Assembly: GCA_013792005.1 (NCBI GenBank)
Contig: VMSU01000156.1
Location: forward strand, 1 to 42,624
Direction of reading: 5' to 3'
Length of the DNA stretch: 42,624 nt
DNA from: Desulfobulbaceae bacterium
Lineage (GTDB): Bacteria > Desulfobacterota > Desulfobulbia > Desulfobulbales > VMSU01
Shown here one piece after another: positions 1 through 8,823 of the stretch; positions within the stretch are counted from its first letter, which is position 1, and the number at the start of each line of letters is the position of its first letter. Both the position numbers and the translations under genes were made by a program. The notes beneath the pieces are model-generated. The model was not told the DNA's origin. It worked only from the letters and a program-made list of their open reading frames with translations, and did no database searches.

Positions 1-317
1 AGATTACAGGGAGACTTGCAGTCGCCAAAATGGGTCTGGGCAAGCGCTGCCAGTCGCTCCTGACGGATTTTTTTGAGTTCTGGGCTGTCGGTGGTTACTA
101 CCAGGCCTTCGGAAATAAGAGTGGAGCAGGAAAGCACCGGTTTTGAAAGTCCCTCCACTTCGACAATGCATAGCCCGCATGACTCTGTTGATTTGTTGCC
201 ACGCACCTGACAGAGGCTGGGGATTGTGATGCCGGTCTGGCGCGCTGCTTCCATGATGGTGATCCCAGAAGGAACGTGTGTTTCAATAGTGTTTATCCTT
301 AGAATCGTCTGTGTCAT
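1..317 (-). CDS. 2Fe-2S/FAD-dependent oxidoreductase, N-terminal part (runs off window)
   Basis: The reverse strand reads an open frame from an ATG at 317, preceded by a purine-rich GAGAG, and continues off the left edge. The visible ~105 residues form a plant-type 2Fe-2S ferredoxin domain with four spaced cysteines (contexts SLCQ, ESCGLC and LSCST). They are followed by a GDCKSPCN stretch. In known families this order (NuoG-like 2Fe-2S domain, then a GDC-x2-PC motif) occurs in fusions with GltD-like FAD/NAD(P)-dependent oxidoreductases and in some formate dehydrogenase or hydrogenase subunits. The gene lies downstream of PFOR on the same strand but behind a terminator, so it is probably a separate transcript. 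Without the C-terminal part the exact enzyme cannot be named. Confidence 0.7.
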   Translation of the reverse strand, partial: MTQTILRINTIETHVPSGITIMEAARQTGITIPSLCQVRGNKSTESCGLCIVEVEGLSKPVLSCSTLISEGLVVTTDSPELKKIRQERLAALAQTHFGDCKSPCN

Positions 318-399
318 CACATCTCTCATGCAGGTTAAGGGCCTCAGTCAAAATAAATCATCCCATCTTGCTTGTCTTTCCGGTAGTCTTCTTCGTCCC

Positions 400-436
400 G
401 GTAACAGTTACATAGCGCTGCTATGCGCCTGTTGCC
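400..436. repeat. short palindrome centred on CATAGCGCTGCTATG
   Basis: GGTAACAG pairs with CTGTTGCC, and CATAGC pairs with GCTATG inside it, with a 3-nt loop. The centre resembles the centre of the ~185-bp palindromic element at 31107-31291 (GTAGCGCTGCTAC), so this may be a degenerate relative. It lies in the gap between the PFOR terminator and the next gene; no T tract follows it on either strand. Confidence 0.4.
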
Positions 437-500
437 GCTCCTCGAATACGATCGGAAATCCTGCGCAATATTGGGACAATTTATTACGACCGAGGCCCTA

Positions 501-530
501 AGAAAACAGAGGGGCTGGTGCAGCCCCTCT
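501..530 (-). terminator. rho-independent terminator of the PFOR gene
   Basis: On the minus strand a perfect 10-bp stem (AGAGGGGCTG with CAGCCCCTCT) and a 3-nt loop are followed by TGTTTTCTT. It lies 28 bp past the PFOR stop codon. Confidence 0.85.
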
Positions 531-557
531 GCGGTGGGCGGAATTTACAACAACAGA

Positions 558-3500
558 TTATTTTTCCGGTTCAAGGGCCGCAGCGCGTCCCGTGAGGAAT
601 TTCCAGCCTTTTTCCACGTCGTGTTGGGCCTTGGCCATCAGTTCGTCGAACATGGTGGGGTTGGTGAGTTTCAGCGCCCGGTAACGGTTCTCGTTCATGG
701 CATACTCGGCAAAGGGTATGGCTGGCGCCTTGCTGTCGATGGTGAGCGGGTTAGCGCCTTCCATCTCTAGTAACGGGTTATAGCGGTAGAGCGGCCAATG
801 TCCGCATTCCGTGGCCTTTTTCTGCTGATCAAGCCCTTTTGTCATATTGATGCCGTGGTTGATGCAGTGAGAGTAGGCGATGATCAGGGATGGCCCGTTA
901 TAGGCCTCGGCTTCGTTGAAGGCCTTGACCACTTGGGCAGGGTTCGCGCCCATGGCCACCTTGGCTATGTAAACGTTGCCGTAAGTGGCGAAGATCATGC
1001 CGATATCTTTTTTGGGCATCCGTTTGCCGCCAGCCGCAAATTGCGCGGTTGCTGCCCGTGGGGTTGATTTTGACATCTGGCCGCCGGTGTTGGAGTAGAC
1101 TTCAGTGTCCATGATCAGGACATTGACGTTCTCTCCAGAGGCCAGGACATGATCCAGACCGCCGTAGCCGATGTCATAGGCCCAGCCGTCACCCCCGAAG
1201 ATCCACACCGATTTTTTCACCAGGTAGTCAGCCACATGCAGCAACTGTTTCATTCTCGGCGCCGTGCTCGATTCCAGGACCTTCTTCAACTCGGCTACCC
1301 GTGCACGCTGAGCCTCGATCTCCATCTGAGTGGTTTGTGGTGAGTTGAGCAGGTCCCACTTCAAGGTGTTGCCGATGACTCCGGTTGTCTCAGCTTCCTC
1401 AAGGAGTTCAGAAGCTTGCGATCCTAACTTGTTGACGGTTTGGCGCATGCCAAGTCCGAATTCGGCATTGTCTTCAAACAGGGAGTTGGCCCAGATCGGT
1501 CCCCGGCCATCGTCCCGTTTGCAGTAAGGTGTTGTTGGCAGATTGCCGCCGTAGATGGAGGAACAGCCGGTGGCGTTGGCGATCATCATCCGGTCGCCGA
1601 AAAGCTGGGTGGCCAGTTTGATGTACGGGGTCTCTCCACAGCCCACGCAGGCGCCAGGGTATTCGAAGAGTGGACGGAGCAGCTGACTGCCCTTGATGGT
1701 GGCCGGATTGAGTTCGGTGTAATCAAGCTCAGGCAGAGAGAGGAAAAATTGATAATTAACGGATTCGCGCTGCCGGACTTCTTCGGTATTGGTCACCATT
1801 TGCAAGGCTTTATCTTCTGTCTTGTTGCCTGCGGCATCCTTTTTGCGGGCCGGGCAGACTTGGAAGCAGTGGCTGCAGCCATTGCAGTCCTCGGTGGACA
1901 CTGAAATGACGAATTTGCGGTCATTAAATTGTTTACCAACGGCTCCAGCGCTCTGGAAGGTGTTCGGTGCTCCGGTAAGGGCATTTTGTGGGACGATTTT
2001 CATGCGAATCGAAGCATGGGGGCAGACCAGAGAACATTGGCCACACTGGATGCAGGTCTCTGCGTCCCATATTGGTACTTCAACGGCGATATTCCGTTTT
2101 TCGTACTGGGTGGTGGCGGTAGGCCAGGTGCCGTCGCATGGCATTTGGGAAACTTTGATCTCTGTTCCCTTGCCTTCGATCATCTTAGCGGTGACTTCTT
2201 TGACAAAGGCCGGGGCTGCCGCCGGGACTGTAAGAGGCAGCTCGTGTCCGGTGATTGCGCTTGGGACAGCTACGGCAACGATATTGTTTACTGCCGCATC
2301 CACGGCGCCATAATTCATAGTAACTACTTTGTCGCCTTTGACCCCGTAGGTTTTTTTGATGGCTTCCTTGATTTTGGTTATGGCCTCGTCTTTGGTGATG
2401 ACGTTCGAGATCAGGAAGAACGCAGTCTGCATGATCATGTTGATGCGGGCGCCAAGGCCAATGGCAGCAGCAAGTTTTAAGGCGTCGATGATGTAGAATT
2501 TAAGCTTTTTGTCGATAATCTGTTTTTGGATTCGAGCCGGAAGCTGATTCCAGACTTCATCCTTGCTGAAAGAGGAGGTGAGCAGAAAGGTGCCGTTATC
2601 CTCGATATTGGCCAGCATATCGTATTTATTAAGGAAGGTGAAGTTGTGACAGGCGATGAAGTTGGCCTTGTTGATGAGGTACGGGGCCATGATTCTGTTT
2701 TTACCAAATCGTAGATGGCTGGTAGTGATGGAGCCGGACTTCTTCGAATCGTATACAAAATAGCCCTGGGCATTGTTGTCGGTCTCGGTGCCGATGATCT
2801 TGATGCTATTTTTGTTGGCGCCTACGGTGCCGTCCGCACCTAAGCCGTAGAACATGGCCCGACACACATCGCTGCCCTCGATGTCAAAGGACTTGTCGTA
2901 ATTAAGGCTGGAAAAGGCCACGTCATCATTGGGGCCTACGCAGAAATGGTTTTTGGCAGAGGCTGAGCTCATATTGTCAAATACTGCTTTGACCATGGCT
3001 GGGGTGAATTCGGCAGAGCCCAAGCCGTAGCGACCGGACAGAACCACCGGCGCCAGCGTTAGAGTTCCGTTGTCCTGTGCTTCGCCCATCACGGTGCGGA
3101 CATCCAGGTATAGAGGTTCGCCTGCGGCACCCGGCTCTTTGGTGCGGTCGAGTACGGTGATACGTTTTACCGAATCGGGCAGGGCGCCGAGAAGAGCGCT
3201 GGCATCAAAGGGTCTGAAGAGCCGCACCACGATCACGCCGACCTTGTCTCCTTGGGCTACTAGATATTCAACCGTGGCCTGCACGGTCTCGGCGCCGGAA
3301 CCCATGATAATGATCACATTCTCGGCATCGGCAGCGCCGAAGTAATCAAAGAGGTGATACTGACGACCGACGATAGAGGCGAACTTGTTCATTGTTTCTT
3401 GGACAATCTCCGGGACTGCCGCATAGAATTTGTTGACAGTCTCGCGACCGGTAAAATAGACATCCGGGTTCTGGGCGGTACCCCGCATCATCGGCCGGTC

Positions 3501-4130
3501 AGGGGATAGTCCACGTTTGCGGTGCTCAATGATCAATTCATCATCGATCATGGCCCTCATGTCGTCTTCCGTCAACTGCTCGATCTTCTGAATTTCATGA
3601 GAGGTCCGGAAGCCGTCGAAGAAATGCATGAAGGGGATGCGGGATTTGAGTGTTGCCTGGGTGCTGATCAGCGCCATGTCTTGGGCTTCCTGCACGTTCT
3701 GAGAGCCAAGCATGGCCCAACCGGTCTGGCGGGCTGCCATGATATCACTATGGTCGCCGAAAATGGACAACCCTTGGTAGGCCAAGGAACGGGCGGTGAT
3801 GTGAAAGACCGTGGGAGTCAATTCGCCAGCGATCTTGTTCATGTTGGGCAAGAGCAACATCAGCCCTTGGGAGGCGGAAAAGGTGGTGCAAAGGCTGCCA
3901 GTGGTGAGAGAACCGTGGATCGATCCCGCCACACCGGCTTCGGACTGCATCTGACTCACGGCTGGAACTGAGCCCCAGATATTTTTTTGTAGGGCATTTG
4001 CTTTGTCATCCGATTCAGCGGACATGGAAGACGAGGGGGTGATGGGGTAGATGGTGATGATTTCGCTGGTTGAATAGGCGACATGGGTGCAGGCCTGATT
4101 GCCGTCGATGGTGACCATTTTGCGGGACAT
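558..4130 (-). CDS. nifJ: pyruvate:ferredoxin (flavodoxin) oxidoreductase, single-chain
   Basis: At 1190 aa this is the usual length of the fused homodimeric PFOR, which oxidises pyruvate with CoA to acetyl-CoA and CO2 and reduces ferredoxin in the cytoplasm. The N-terminal pyrimidine-binding domain has YPITPSS (residues 28-34). Two ferredoxin-type 4Fe-4S motifs follow near residues 690-705 (CIQCGQCSLVCP) and 747-760 (CNGCSHCFQVCP). The third, proximal cluster region begins with CVGCGE near 825. The TPP-binding domain has GGDGWAYDIGYGG near 978 and an SNTGGQ motif. The start ATG has AAAGGAG eight bases upstream. It sits 107 bp after purE on the same strand, with a hairpin between them, and ends in a strong terminator. 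It would be the central link between pyruvate and acetyl-CoA in an anaerobe; direction of flux cannot be told from sequence. Confidence 0.97.
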   Translation of the reverse strand: MSRKMVTIDGNQACTHVAYSTSEIITIYPITPSSSMSAESDDKANALQKNIWGSVPAVSQMQSEAGVAGSIHGSLTTGSLCTTFSASQGLMLLLPNMNKIAGELTPTVFHITARSLAYQGLSIFGDHSDIMAARQTGWAMLGSQNVQEAQDMALISTQATLKSRIPFMHFFDGFRTSHEIQKIEQLTEDDMRAMIDDELIIEHRKRGLSPDRPMMRGTAQNPDVYFTGRETVNKFYAAVPEIVQETMNKFASIVGRQYHLFDYFGAADAENVIIIMGSGAETVQATVEYLVAQGDKVGVIVVRLFRPFDASALLGALPDSVKRITVLDRTKEPGAAGEPLYLDVRTVMGEAQDNGTLTLAPVVLSGRYGLGSAEFTPAMVKAVFDNMSSASAKNHFCVGPNDDVAFSSLNYDKSFDIEGSDVCRAMFYGLGADGTVGANKNSIKIIGTETDNNAQGYFVYDSKKSGSITTSHLRFGKNRIMAPYLINKANFIACHNFTFLNKYDMLANIEDNGTFLLTSSFSKDEVWNQLPARIQKQIIDKKLKFYIIDALKLAAAIGLGARINMIMQTAFFLISNVITKDEAITKIKEAIKKTYGVKGDKVVTMNYGAVDAAVNNIVAVAVPSAITGHELPLTVPAAAPAFVKEVTAKMIEGKGTEIKVSQMPCDGTWPTATTQYEKRNIAVEVPIWDAETCIQCGQCSLVCPHASIRMKIVPQNALTGAPNTFQSAGAVGKQFNDRKFVISVSTEDCNGCSHCFQVCPARKKDAAGNKTEDKALQMVTNTEEVRQRESVNYQFFLSLPELDYTELNPATIKGSQLLRPLFEYPGACVGCGETPYIKLATQLFGDRMMIANATGCSSIYGGNLPTTPYCKRDDGRGPIWANSLFEDNAEFGLGMRQTVNKLGSQASELLEEAETTGVIGNTLKWDLLNSPQTTQMEIEAQRARVAELKKVLESSTAPRMKQLLHVADYLVKKSVWIFGGDGWAYDIGYGGLDHVLASGENVNVLIMDTEVYSNTGGQMSKSTPRAATAQFAAGGKRMPKKDIGMIFATYGNVYIAKVAMGANPAQVVKAFNEAEAYNGPSLIIAYSHCINHGINMTKGLDQQKKATECGHWPLYRYNPLLEMEGANPLTIDSKAPAIPFAEYAMNENRYRALKLTNPTMFDELMAKAQHDVEKGWKFLTGRAAALEPEK

Positions 4131-4184
4131 AACTGTTCTCCTTTGAAGATTTTATTTCGATGGTGTTGGTAAGTGGATTGTTTA

Positions 4185-4211
4185 CTGCTGTCACCGAAGC
4201 TGTGACAGCAG
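4185..4211. other. perfect 10-bp stem-loop between purE and PFOR
   Basis: CTGCTGTCAC pairs perfectly with GTGACAGCAG around a 7-nt loop, 27 bp after the purE stop and 54 bp before the PFOR start. No T tract follows on the minus strand, so it may be an mRNA-stability or processing hairpin or a protein site rather than a terminator. Confidence 0.5.
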
Positions 4212-4237
4212 CGAAGTGGTGATGATAATGACCGACA

Positions 4238-4744
4238 CTATGAGGTCTTTTGTTCTTTTTTCAGTTCGTCTGATTTCTTTTGCAGGGACTTGCGGGTGTC
4301 TTCTCTGAAAGTGTCAAGATTCCTGGCGATTTCAGGATACTTGATGGAAAGTATTTCACAGGCCAGATATGCTGCGTTTTTTGAGCCATCGATAGCCACC
4401 GTGGCCACTGGAATCCCTGGGGGCATCTGCACTGTGGAATGCAGGGCGTCAACTCCATTCATGGGGCCAGAGGCCAGTGGCACCCCGATCACCGGTAGGG
4501 TCGTGTGTGCTGCGATGACTCCTGCCAGATGTGCGGCCATGCCGGCTCCTGCGATGATAACTTCCAGGCCGCGCTCTCTGGCTGTGCGTGCGTACTCGGC
4601 TGTCTTGTCCGGTAATCGGTGGGCGGAACTGATGTCCATTTCAAAGGGAACGCCCATTTCATCAAGGACGGTCCCTGCTTTTCTCATTACCGGCAGATCG
4701 CTGTCGCTTCCCATTAAGATTCCGACAAGTGGTTTTTGTGTCAT
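4238..4744 (-). CDS. purE: N5-carboxyaminoimidazole ribonucleotide mutase (PurE)
   Basis: The 168-aa protein matches class I PurE, which moves the carboxyl group of N5-CAIR to give CAIR in de novo purine synthesis. Recognisable motifs are [13 protein letters not shown] near the N-terminus, SAHRLPDK, and a glycine/alanine-rich [14 protein letters not shown] followed by LPVIGVP. A longer frame exists upstream, but the ATG at 4744 has AAGGTG at a good distance and gives the family's usual N-terminus ([12 protein letters not shown]). No purK is adjacent. The C-terminal ~25 residues are lysine-rich and poorly conserved in the family. Same strand as PFOR downstream. Confidence 0.95.
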   Translation of the reverse strand: MTQKPLVGILMGSDSDLPVMRKAGTVLDEMGVPFEMDISSAHRLPDKTAEYARTARERGLEVIIAGAGMAAHLAGVIAAHTTLPVIGVPLASGPMNGVDALHSTVQMPPGIPVATVAIDGSKNAAYLACEILSIKYPEIARNLDTFREDTRKSLQKKSDELKKEQKTS

Positions 4745-4880
4745 TGTGTTCACCTTACGATTGTGTGTTGTTTGAAAGTTGTTGTTTTCGGTTAATGTCC
4801 CAGTAATCACGGGGAGTGATACACGTGATGCGTTTGTTTCAAGCGTGTAGATGTTTACAGAGCGTCCGTTGTTGCCTAAG

Positions 4881-6656
4881 TTAATTTGATGTTGCGTCGA
4901 TCAGTTCTAACAGCGCCTTGGCCGCGTATTGAGGGCCGGTGCTCTCATACCCGCCAATGCCAAGCCTGGTGCGCAGTTCGCCGACAAATACCCCTTGTTG
5001 AAATGCTTTTTCAAAAACATTAATGGCAAGTTTTTCATGTAGTTCACGGTACTGAGGCGCTCCAAAAATATTGGCGAAATAGGTGTGTCCCAAACCGGTG
5101 GAGGTGGTGGTACCCTTGGCCATTACCGCACCGTTTCGGAAGACATTAAGGGCGTGCCCCGCAGAGTTAAATTGTTCAATGATCGGATGTTCTTCGTCCA
5201 CTTCTTCGTAATTGTTGGCGTAGAGCAGAAAATCAATGGCATCGCCGTGCAGGACTTCATCAATGGTGGTAACCGGTAACACGACTCTCGCGTTAACCTT
5301 TTGCGGACTCATGATGATCGCTCGGTCAATCTGGCCGAAGGCGTATCCTTGCTGCAGGTCGTCCAGTCGGATAAAAGCGCCGATTTCAGTGCCATAGCCA
5401 ATCACTCTGCCCTGTAGGTCGCTTTCCAGGGAACCCATGTCGTCTGCGATGATCACCATCTCCTGGACCAGATCTTCTCCCAATATTCGGAGGGCTTCCA
5501 GTGATTCAGATTTGCCAGCGGCCGTATCTCCGATGATCAGAAGAGTGGCCGCTTTGCCCCCTTTGAGCAGGATGCGGACCATTGCTCCATGGAAAGGCAA
5601 CCGACCTCGCTTCATCATCACGATATTGTGGAGTGTCAGGATCATTTTTTTCAAATAGCCGAAATAGCCGAAACGCTCCTCCAGGGGAACTGCCGCCGTA
5701 AGGAGGTTGTTTTCCTGGTCATCAAAGAAAACGGTCGGCAGGTCGCCAAAACGTGCCATGTGGTCGGGCGGGGCGCCAAAAATGTAGATGGCCTCGGGTC
5801 CTGCTGCGATTTGTTCGTTGCTTGCCAGTTCAAATAAGTTGGCAAGGGAAAATCCGAGTCCCATGAATCTGCGGTGGAAATAGACGAAGATTGTCAAAGG
5901 TCCGACTTGGGCCGGATAACAGAGCCACTCTTTGTCTGAGAGCTGTAGTCCGGTGATGGGATTTTCAGTAGCAGCCTTAAACTGACCGGTGCGTGTATTC
6001 ATGGGAGGATCTAAGATCAGGGGAGGGGCGAACCAGACCTGGCGGATAAAAGGAACATCCGCCAGCGCTTTTTGGTAGATGGATGGCAGGGAGCACTTCT
6101 TGGGGACTGCGATTACACCTGCGTCGAAGCCTGCGGCGACATGCCGGTAGACTCTGGGGTGGCTACCGGTAATGTTTTCGCACATGTCCCGATAAAGCGA
6201 ACGTATCTGGTGAGCTAAGGTGACGAGGGAGTCATTGAATGCCCGGTATGGCCGCTGGTTGGAGCCGTCAGGCCTGGATTCGGCAAGAAGGACAATGTAA
6301 CGGTCAAACGAGCGCCAATAATCGTACAATTTTTCAATAAATGAATGCATGGCCAGGCGGTGCTCATGACCTGTCAGAATTGTCGCTGACGGGAGAACCG
6401 AGGCCACCTGTTCGATGGGGTGTTCGCTGAGTGCGCGGAGAATATTGATCAGTTGCCGAAGGTCCCGCTTATTAGCCAAATCCGGACCCAGGTAATCGAG
6501 TAATGGGGAGTCGTTGCGACACAACTCTTCGACCAAGGTCTGCACGATGTCCGCAAAAACTTCGCTAGAAAGCAATTCTCTTTTAGATTCGCACACCTTG
6601 CCGTCTGAATAGATGATGCACTGCCGTCCTTCTCTGGCAAACGATTTGATGCTCAT
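4881..6656 (-). CDS. PEP carboxykinase-like / HPr-kinase-like P-loop protein
   Basis: A 591-aa soluble protein. The clear feature is a Walker A-type loop, [10 protein letters not shown], near residues 375-384, followed ~20 residues later by an acidic [10 protein letters not shown] segment. The C-terminal part has a glycine/threonine-rich [13 protein letters not shown] and a YFANIFG stretch, recalling the end of ATP-dependent PEP carboxykinases and the related HPr kinase fold. The first ~300 residues match nothing I recognise. The start at 6656 is chosen because AGGAGAAG lies just upstream; the frame continues to 6758, but that extension overlaps a terminator. The gene is alone, with a strong terminator hairpin 36 bp before the start. 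A true PEPCK would have a GLSGTGKTT-type loop; the different loop suggests a kinase or regulatory role, but this is inference. Confidence 0.55.
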   Translation of the reverse strand: MSIKSFAREGRQCIIYSDGKVCESKRELLSSEVFADIVQTLVEELCRNDSPLLDYLGPDLANKRDLRQLINILRALSEHPIEQVASVLPSATILTGHEHRLAMHSFIEKLYDYWRSFDRYIVLLAESRPDGSNQRPYRAFNDSLVTLAHQIRSLYRDMCENITGSHPRVYRHVAAGFDAGVIAVPKKCSLPSIYQKALADVPFIRQVWFAPPLILDPPMNTRTGQFKAATENPITGLQLSDKEWLCYPAQVGPLTIFVYFHRRFMGLGFSLANLFELASNEQIAAGPEAIYIFGAPPDHMARFGDLPTVFFDDQENNLLTAAVPLEERFGYFGYLKKMILTLHNIVMMKRGRLPFHGAMVRILLKGGKAATLLIIGDTAAGKSESLEALRILGEDLVQEMVIIADDMGSLESDLQGRVIGYGTEIGAFIRLDDLQQGYAFGQIDRAIIMSPQKVNARVVLPVTTIDEVLHGDAIDFLLYANNYEEVDEEHPIIEQFNSAGHALNVFRNGAVMAKGTTTSTGLGHTYFANIFGAPQYRELHEKLAINVFEKAFQQGVFVGELRTRLGIGGYESTGPQYAAKALLELIDATSN

Positions 6657-6691
6657 GATGCTTCTCCTGTCCGCTCGTTTTGCAAAAAAGC

Positions 6692-6737
6692 AAAAAAAAA
6701 AGGTCGAAAATCCCTGGTGTCCCAGCGATCTTCGACC
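6692..6737 (-). terminator. strong terminator upstream of the P-loop gene, possibly a leader attenuator
   Basis: On the minus strand GGTCGAAGATC pairs with GATTTTCGACC (one G-T pair) and CTGG with CCAG across one mismatch. The tetraloop is GACA, and ten T residues follow. It ends only ~27 bp before the AGGAG site of the downstream gene, so it either ends the MpsC-type transcript or lies in the leader of the P-loop gene. Confidence 0.88.
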
Positions 6738-6950
6738 TCGTATTTCTTTCGTGCCCATGTCTGGGCCCGATTGAACTTGTTGTCGTTATGTGTTTCGACC
6801 GAAAGTGATCCTCACATTCTTGGCAGGTAGAGTGAGTGATCTGATTCTGACAGGCCCTGTTCTTCAGCCCCTCAGATTTCTGTCTGATTATGCTTTATAA
6901 AATACCTTTGTTTTTCAGGATGTCAATTTGAAAAAAGTGAGGGCTTGAAA

Positions 6951-7319
6951 TTATTCGAATCCAGTGGGGGCAGAGAGGGTGAAAAGGATGATTCTCTCTC
7001 CAGTTACAGTGCTGATATCCGTGTGCAGACTTTTGACTTTTTGTCCGGTAATTGATTCCACTACGGCTTCCAGTAGGGGCCTGCCTTTTTCCAGAAGGGC
7101 AATTCGAACCTGTTTGATCAATTCTCGGCCGTTGCTCATTTCACCTGGTTTGGAAAGTTGGTGCTCCGCCTGAGTGAGCACACCTTTGAGGCGGACTAGT
7201 ATTAGGTCACCGATAATATAGGTCTTGGTTTCGAGGGGGCCTCTACCCATGAACTCTTTTTCAAACTTGATGATGGCCTCACTGATGTCAGCCTCAACCT
7301 GTCCTTTTGTTCTGGTCAT
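6951..7319 (-). CDS. DUF2294 / MpsC-family protein
   Basis: This 122-aa soluble protein has the overall pattern of the DUF2294 family (Pfam Na-translocating membrane-potential system component MpsC): an N-terminal helical segment of GQVEADISEAIIKFEKEFMG type, a central GPLETKTYIIGDLILVRLKG, and a C-terminal part with VTGERIILFTLS. The length fits the family. A GGAGG site lies eight bases before the ATG. In known MpsABC systems the protein works with membrane partners in bicarbonate/sodium handling, but no MpsA or MpsB is seen here, so its role in this genome is open. It follows the tRNA-Leu terminator and is probably transcribed alone. Confidence 0.75.
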   Translation of the reverse strand: MTRTKGQVEADISEAIIKFEKEFMGRGPLETKTYIIGDLILVRLKGVLTQAEHQLSKPGEMSNGRELIKQVRIALLEKGRPLLEAVVESITGQKVKSLHTDISTVTGERIILFTLSAPTGFE

Positions 7320-7436
7320 TCTTCGTGTCCTCCATATGCTGAGACCATAGCTGCTACCAAGCAGAAAGGCAATATCAATAGTCAGGGCATAGAGTCACGG
7401 ATCTGAGTCGAAACGATCAAAAATGCTATGTATCAC

Positions 7437-7469
7437 AAAAAATGGGCTAACCAATTTCTTGGAAAGCCC
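7437..7469 (-). terminator. terminator of tRNA-Leu
   Basis: On the minus strand GGGCTTTCCAA, loop GAAA, TTGGTTAGCCC (T-T mismatches inside the stem), then ATTTTTTG. It starts 10 bp after the encoded CCA of the tRNA. Confidence 0.85.
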
Positions 7470-7478
7470 CGTATTTGT

Positions 7479-7566
7479 TGGTGCCCGGGACGAGAATCGA
7501 ACTCGTACAGCAGCGAGTGCCGAGGGATTTTAAGTCCCTTGCGTCTACCAGTTCCGCCACCCGGGC
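7479..7566 (-). tRNA. tRNA-Leu (anticodon UAA), CCA encoded
   Basis: The minus strand folds as a class II tRNA: acceptor GCCCGGG with CCCGGGC, anticodon arm GGGA-CTTAAAA-TCCC giving UAA, a long variable arm, and a T arm with GTTCGATTC. Discriminator A and CCA are encoded. The 88-nt length including CCA fits tRNA-Leu. Confidence 0.97.
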
Positions 7567-7595
7567 AATTTGTTGAATACTCGATAATTGTTGGC

Positions 7596-7624
7596 TTTAT
7601 ACTCTCTTTTTGAAAATAGATCAA
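7596..7624 (-). promoter_or_regulatory. sigma70-type promoter for tRNA-Leu
   Basis: On the minus strand TTGATC and TATAAA are separated by exactly 17 bp. The -10 box ends 29 bp before the mature tRNA, leaving a short 5' leader for RNase P. Confidence 0.65.
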
Positions 7625-7645
7625 CTTACGATTTTTGTCGATTCT

Positions 7646-7671
7646 GTCCTAAGTTTTTAGGACTGTTTTTT
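7646..7671 (+). terminator. small hairpin with T tract in the plus direction
   Basis: GTCCTAA pairs with TTAGGAC around a 4-nt loop, then TGTTTTTT. It points along the plus strand although both neighbours (tRNA-Leu and the retropepsin-like gene) are on the minus strand. It may block antisense transcription or act weakly in both directions. Confidence 0.5.
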
Positions 7672-7691
7672 GTGGGTTATTTTGATATTCT

Positions 7692-8663
7692 TTACAGCCA
7701 TCTAATTACACTTTTTTTCATGTCTATTTGGAATGGGTGCTTTTTTAGAAACGCCATACCTAATAGACCGTTGTGATCTCCATCTTGTTCGTTATGAATA
7801 TATGAGGTGGTTGCTACAAAGTTTTCTTCTCTGTGCGGGCCTACTTCTAACGCATCAAATTGGATAATTGCGTTTTCTATTTTTCTTCCATCTGCAACTA
7901 TTGAGTTACCCTTCCCTAAGAAGTTAGGCTGTATTTTTTGTGCTATCGAATAGTGGATAAGTGTTTGTCCACATCCGGTGTCTACTAATAGAGTCAATTG
8001 ATATCGAGTACCATTGTTTTCTATTATTGCTGGTATCAATATCGCATTGTTTTTTATGATAACTCGTGTTTCCTTTTCGATTCTATTTTCTGATCTCTGT
8101 GAAGTGCCTTGTTTTATTACGTTTATCCTTTCGTTTGTAAAATGTCTTGTTCCATTTTTACCTTCCCATGTGTAAATAATTTCTTCACCGCTGGTCCACG
8201 ATACTTTATTTCTTTTGTCGGAAAATTTATCTATTGCTTCAGGTGATTTCTTAATTATCGTTTCTTGTGTTTTAATTCTTTTTGGTTTTGATTCTATTGG
8301 GATTCTTGTTTTATACTGCTTGATTGCACTAAATGTTGATGCCACTCCTATTGCAATTAATGCAACGATCATACATTGTGCTATATTTTCTTGGAAAATA
8401 AATAAGTTAAATATATTATTTTTTTTCTGTTCATTCTTGTTTATGTTATTTTTGAAAAACTCATTATTCTCGCTTGGGTTTAGTTCTTTTTCGTTAATAT
8501 GTTTTTCAAGTTCAGTTTTCTGTAATTCATTTTTTTCTTCTTCTCTTTTTTTATATTTTTGAAGTAAGTTACTTGAATCTTTATTCCCATATTTTATTAA
8601 CGTGCATATTACAGCAATGGTAATTCCTATTATAATGATCATTATAAAAAGAAGTTCTAACAT
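7692..8663 (-). CDS. membrane-anchored retropepsin-like aspartic protease with DUF4124-like segment
   Basis: 323 aa. Hydrophobic segments at about residues 3-24 and 94-114 flank a Lys/Glu/Asn-rich linker (about 25-85), so the C-terminal two thirds probably lie on one side of the membrane. A segment near 160-176 (YTWEGKNGTRHFTNE) resembles the DUF4124 module. The C-terminal ~110 residues form a clan AA aspartic protease fold: LLVDTGCGQTLI near 224-235 holds the catalytic Asp-Thr-Gly, and NGLLGMAFL near the end is the usual hydrophobic-Gly motif. AGAGGA precedes the start. Base composition is far more AT-rich than nearby genes, suggesting acquired DNA. This is the bacterial single-domain, dimer-forming type; no reverse transcriptase is near, so it is not a retroelement. 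Substrate unknown. Confidence 0.75.
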   Translation of the reverse strand: MLELLFIMIIIIGITIAVICTLIKYGNKDSSNLLQKYKKREEEKNELQKTELEKHINEKELNPSENNEFFKNNINKNEQKKNNIFNLFIFQENIAQCMIVALIAIGVASTFSAIKQYKTRIPIESKPKRIKTQETIIKKSPEAIDKFSDKRNKVSWTSGEEIIYTWEGKNGTRHFTNERINVIKQGTSQRSENRIEKETRVIIKNNAILIPAIIENNGTRYQLTLLVDTGCGQTLIHYSIAQKIQPNFLGKGNSIVADGRKIENAIIQFDALEVGPHREENFVATTSYIHNEQDGDHNGLLGMAFLKKHPFQIDMKKSVIRWL

Positions 8664-8823
8664 GCAATTGTCCTCTTTGTTTTTTGTAAATTATGAATAA
8701 AAAGGTCCAATTTTGCATTTGTTGTTTTTTGATATTATTTTTTTTGTCGCTACAGATTAAACCATTGCTTAATCTTTTTTTCTGGAACTCCCATTCTTTT
8801 TTGGGTCTTTGTCACGTTTGCAG
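8664..8823. other. AT-rich non-coding stretch upstream of the retropepsin-like gene
   Basis: Very AT-rich, with poly-T and poly-A runs. A weak TTGGAC...TACAAA pair on the minus strand could be the promoter of the retropepsin-like gene. I see no gene here. Confidence 0.4.

Noticed and set aside
7692-8663. Retroelement or retrovirus-like gene because of the retropepsin motif
   Set aside because: No reverse transcriptase or RNase H nearby; bacterial DTG proteases of this type are ordinary cellular proteins.
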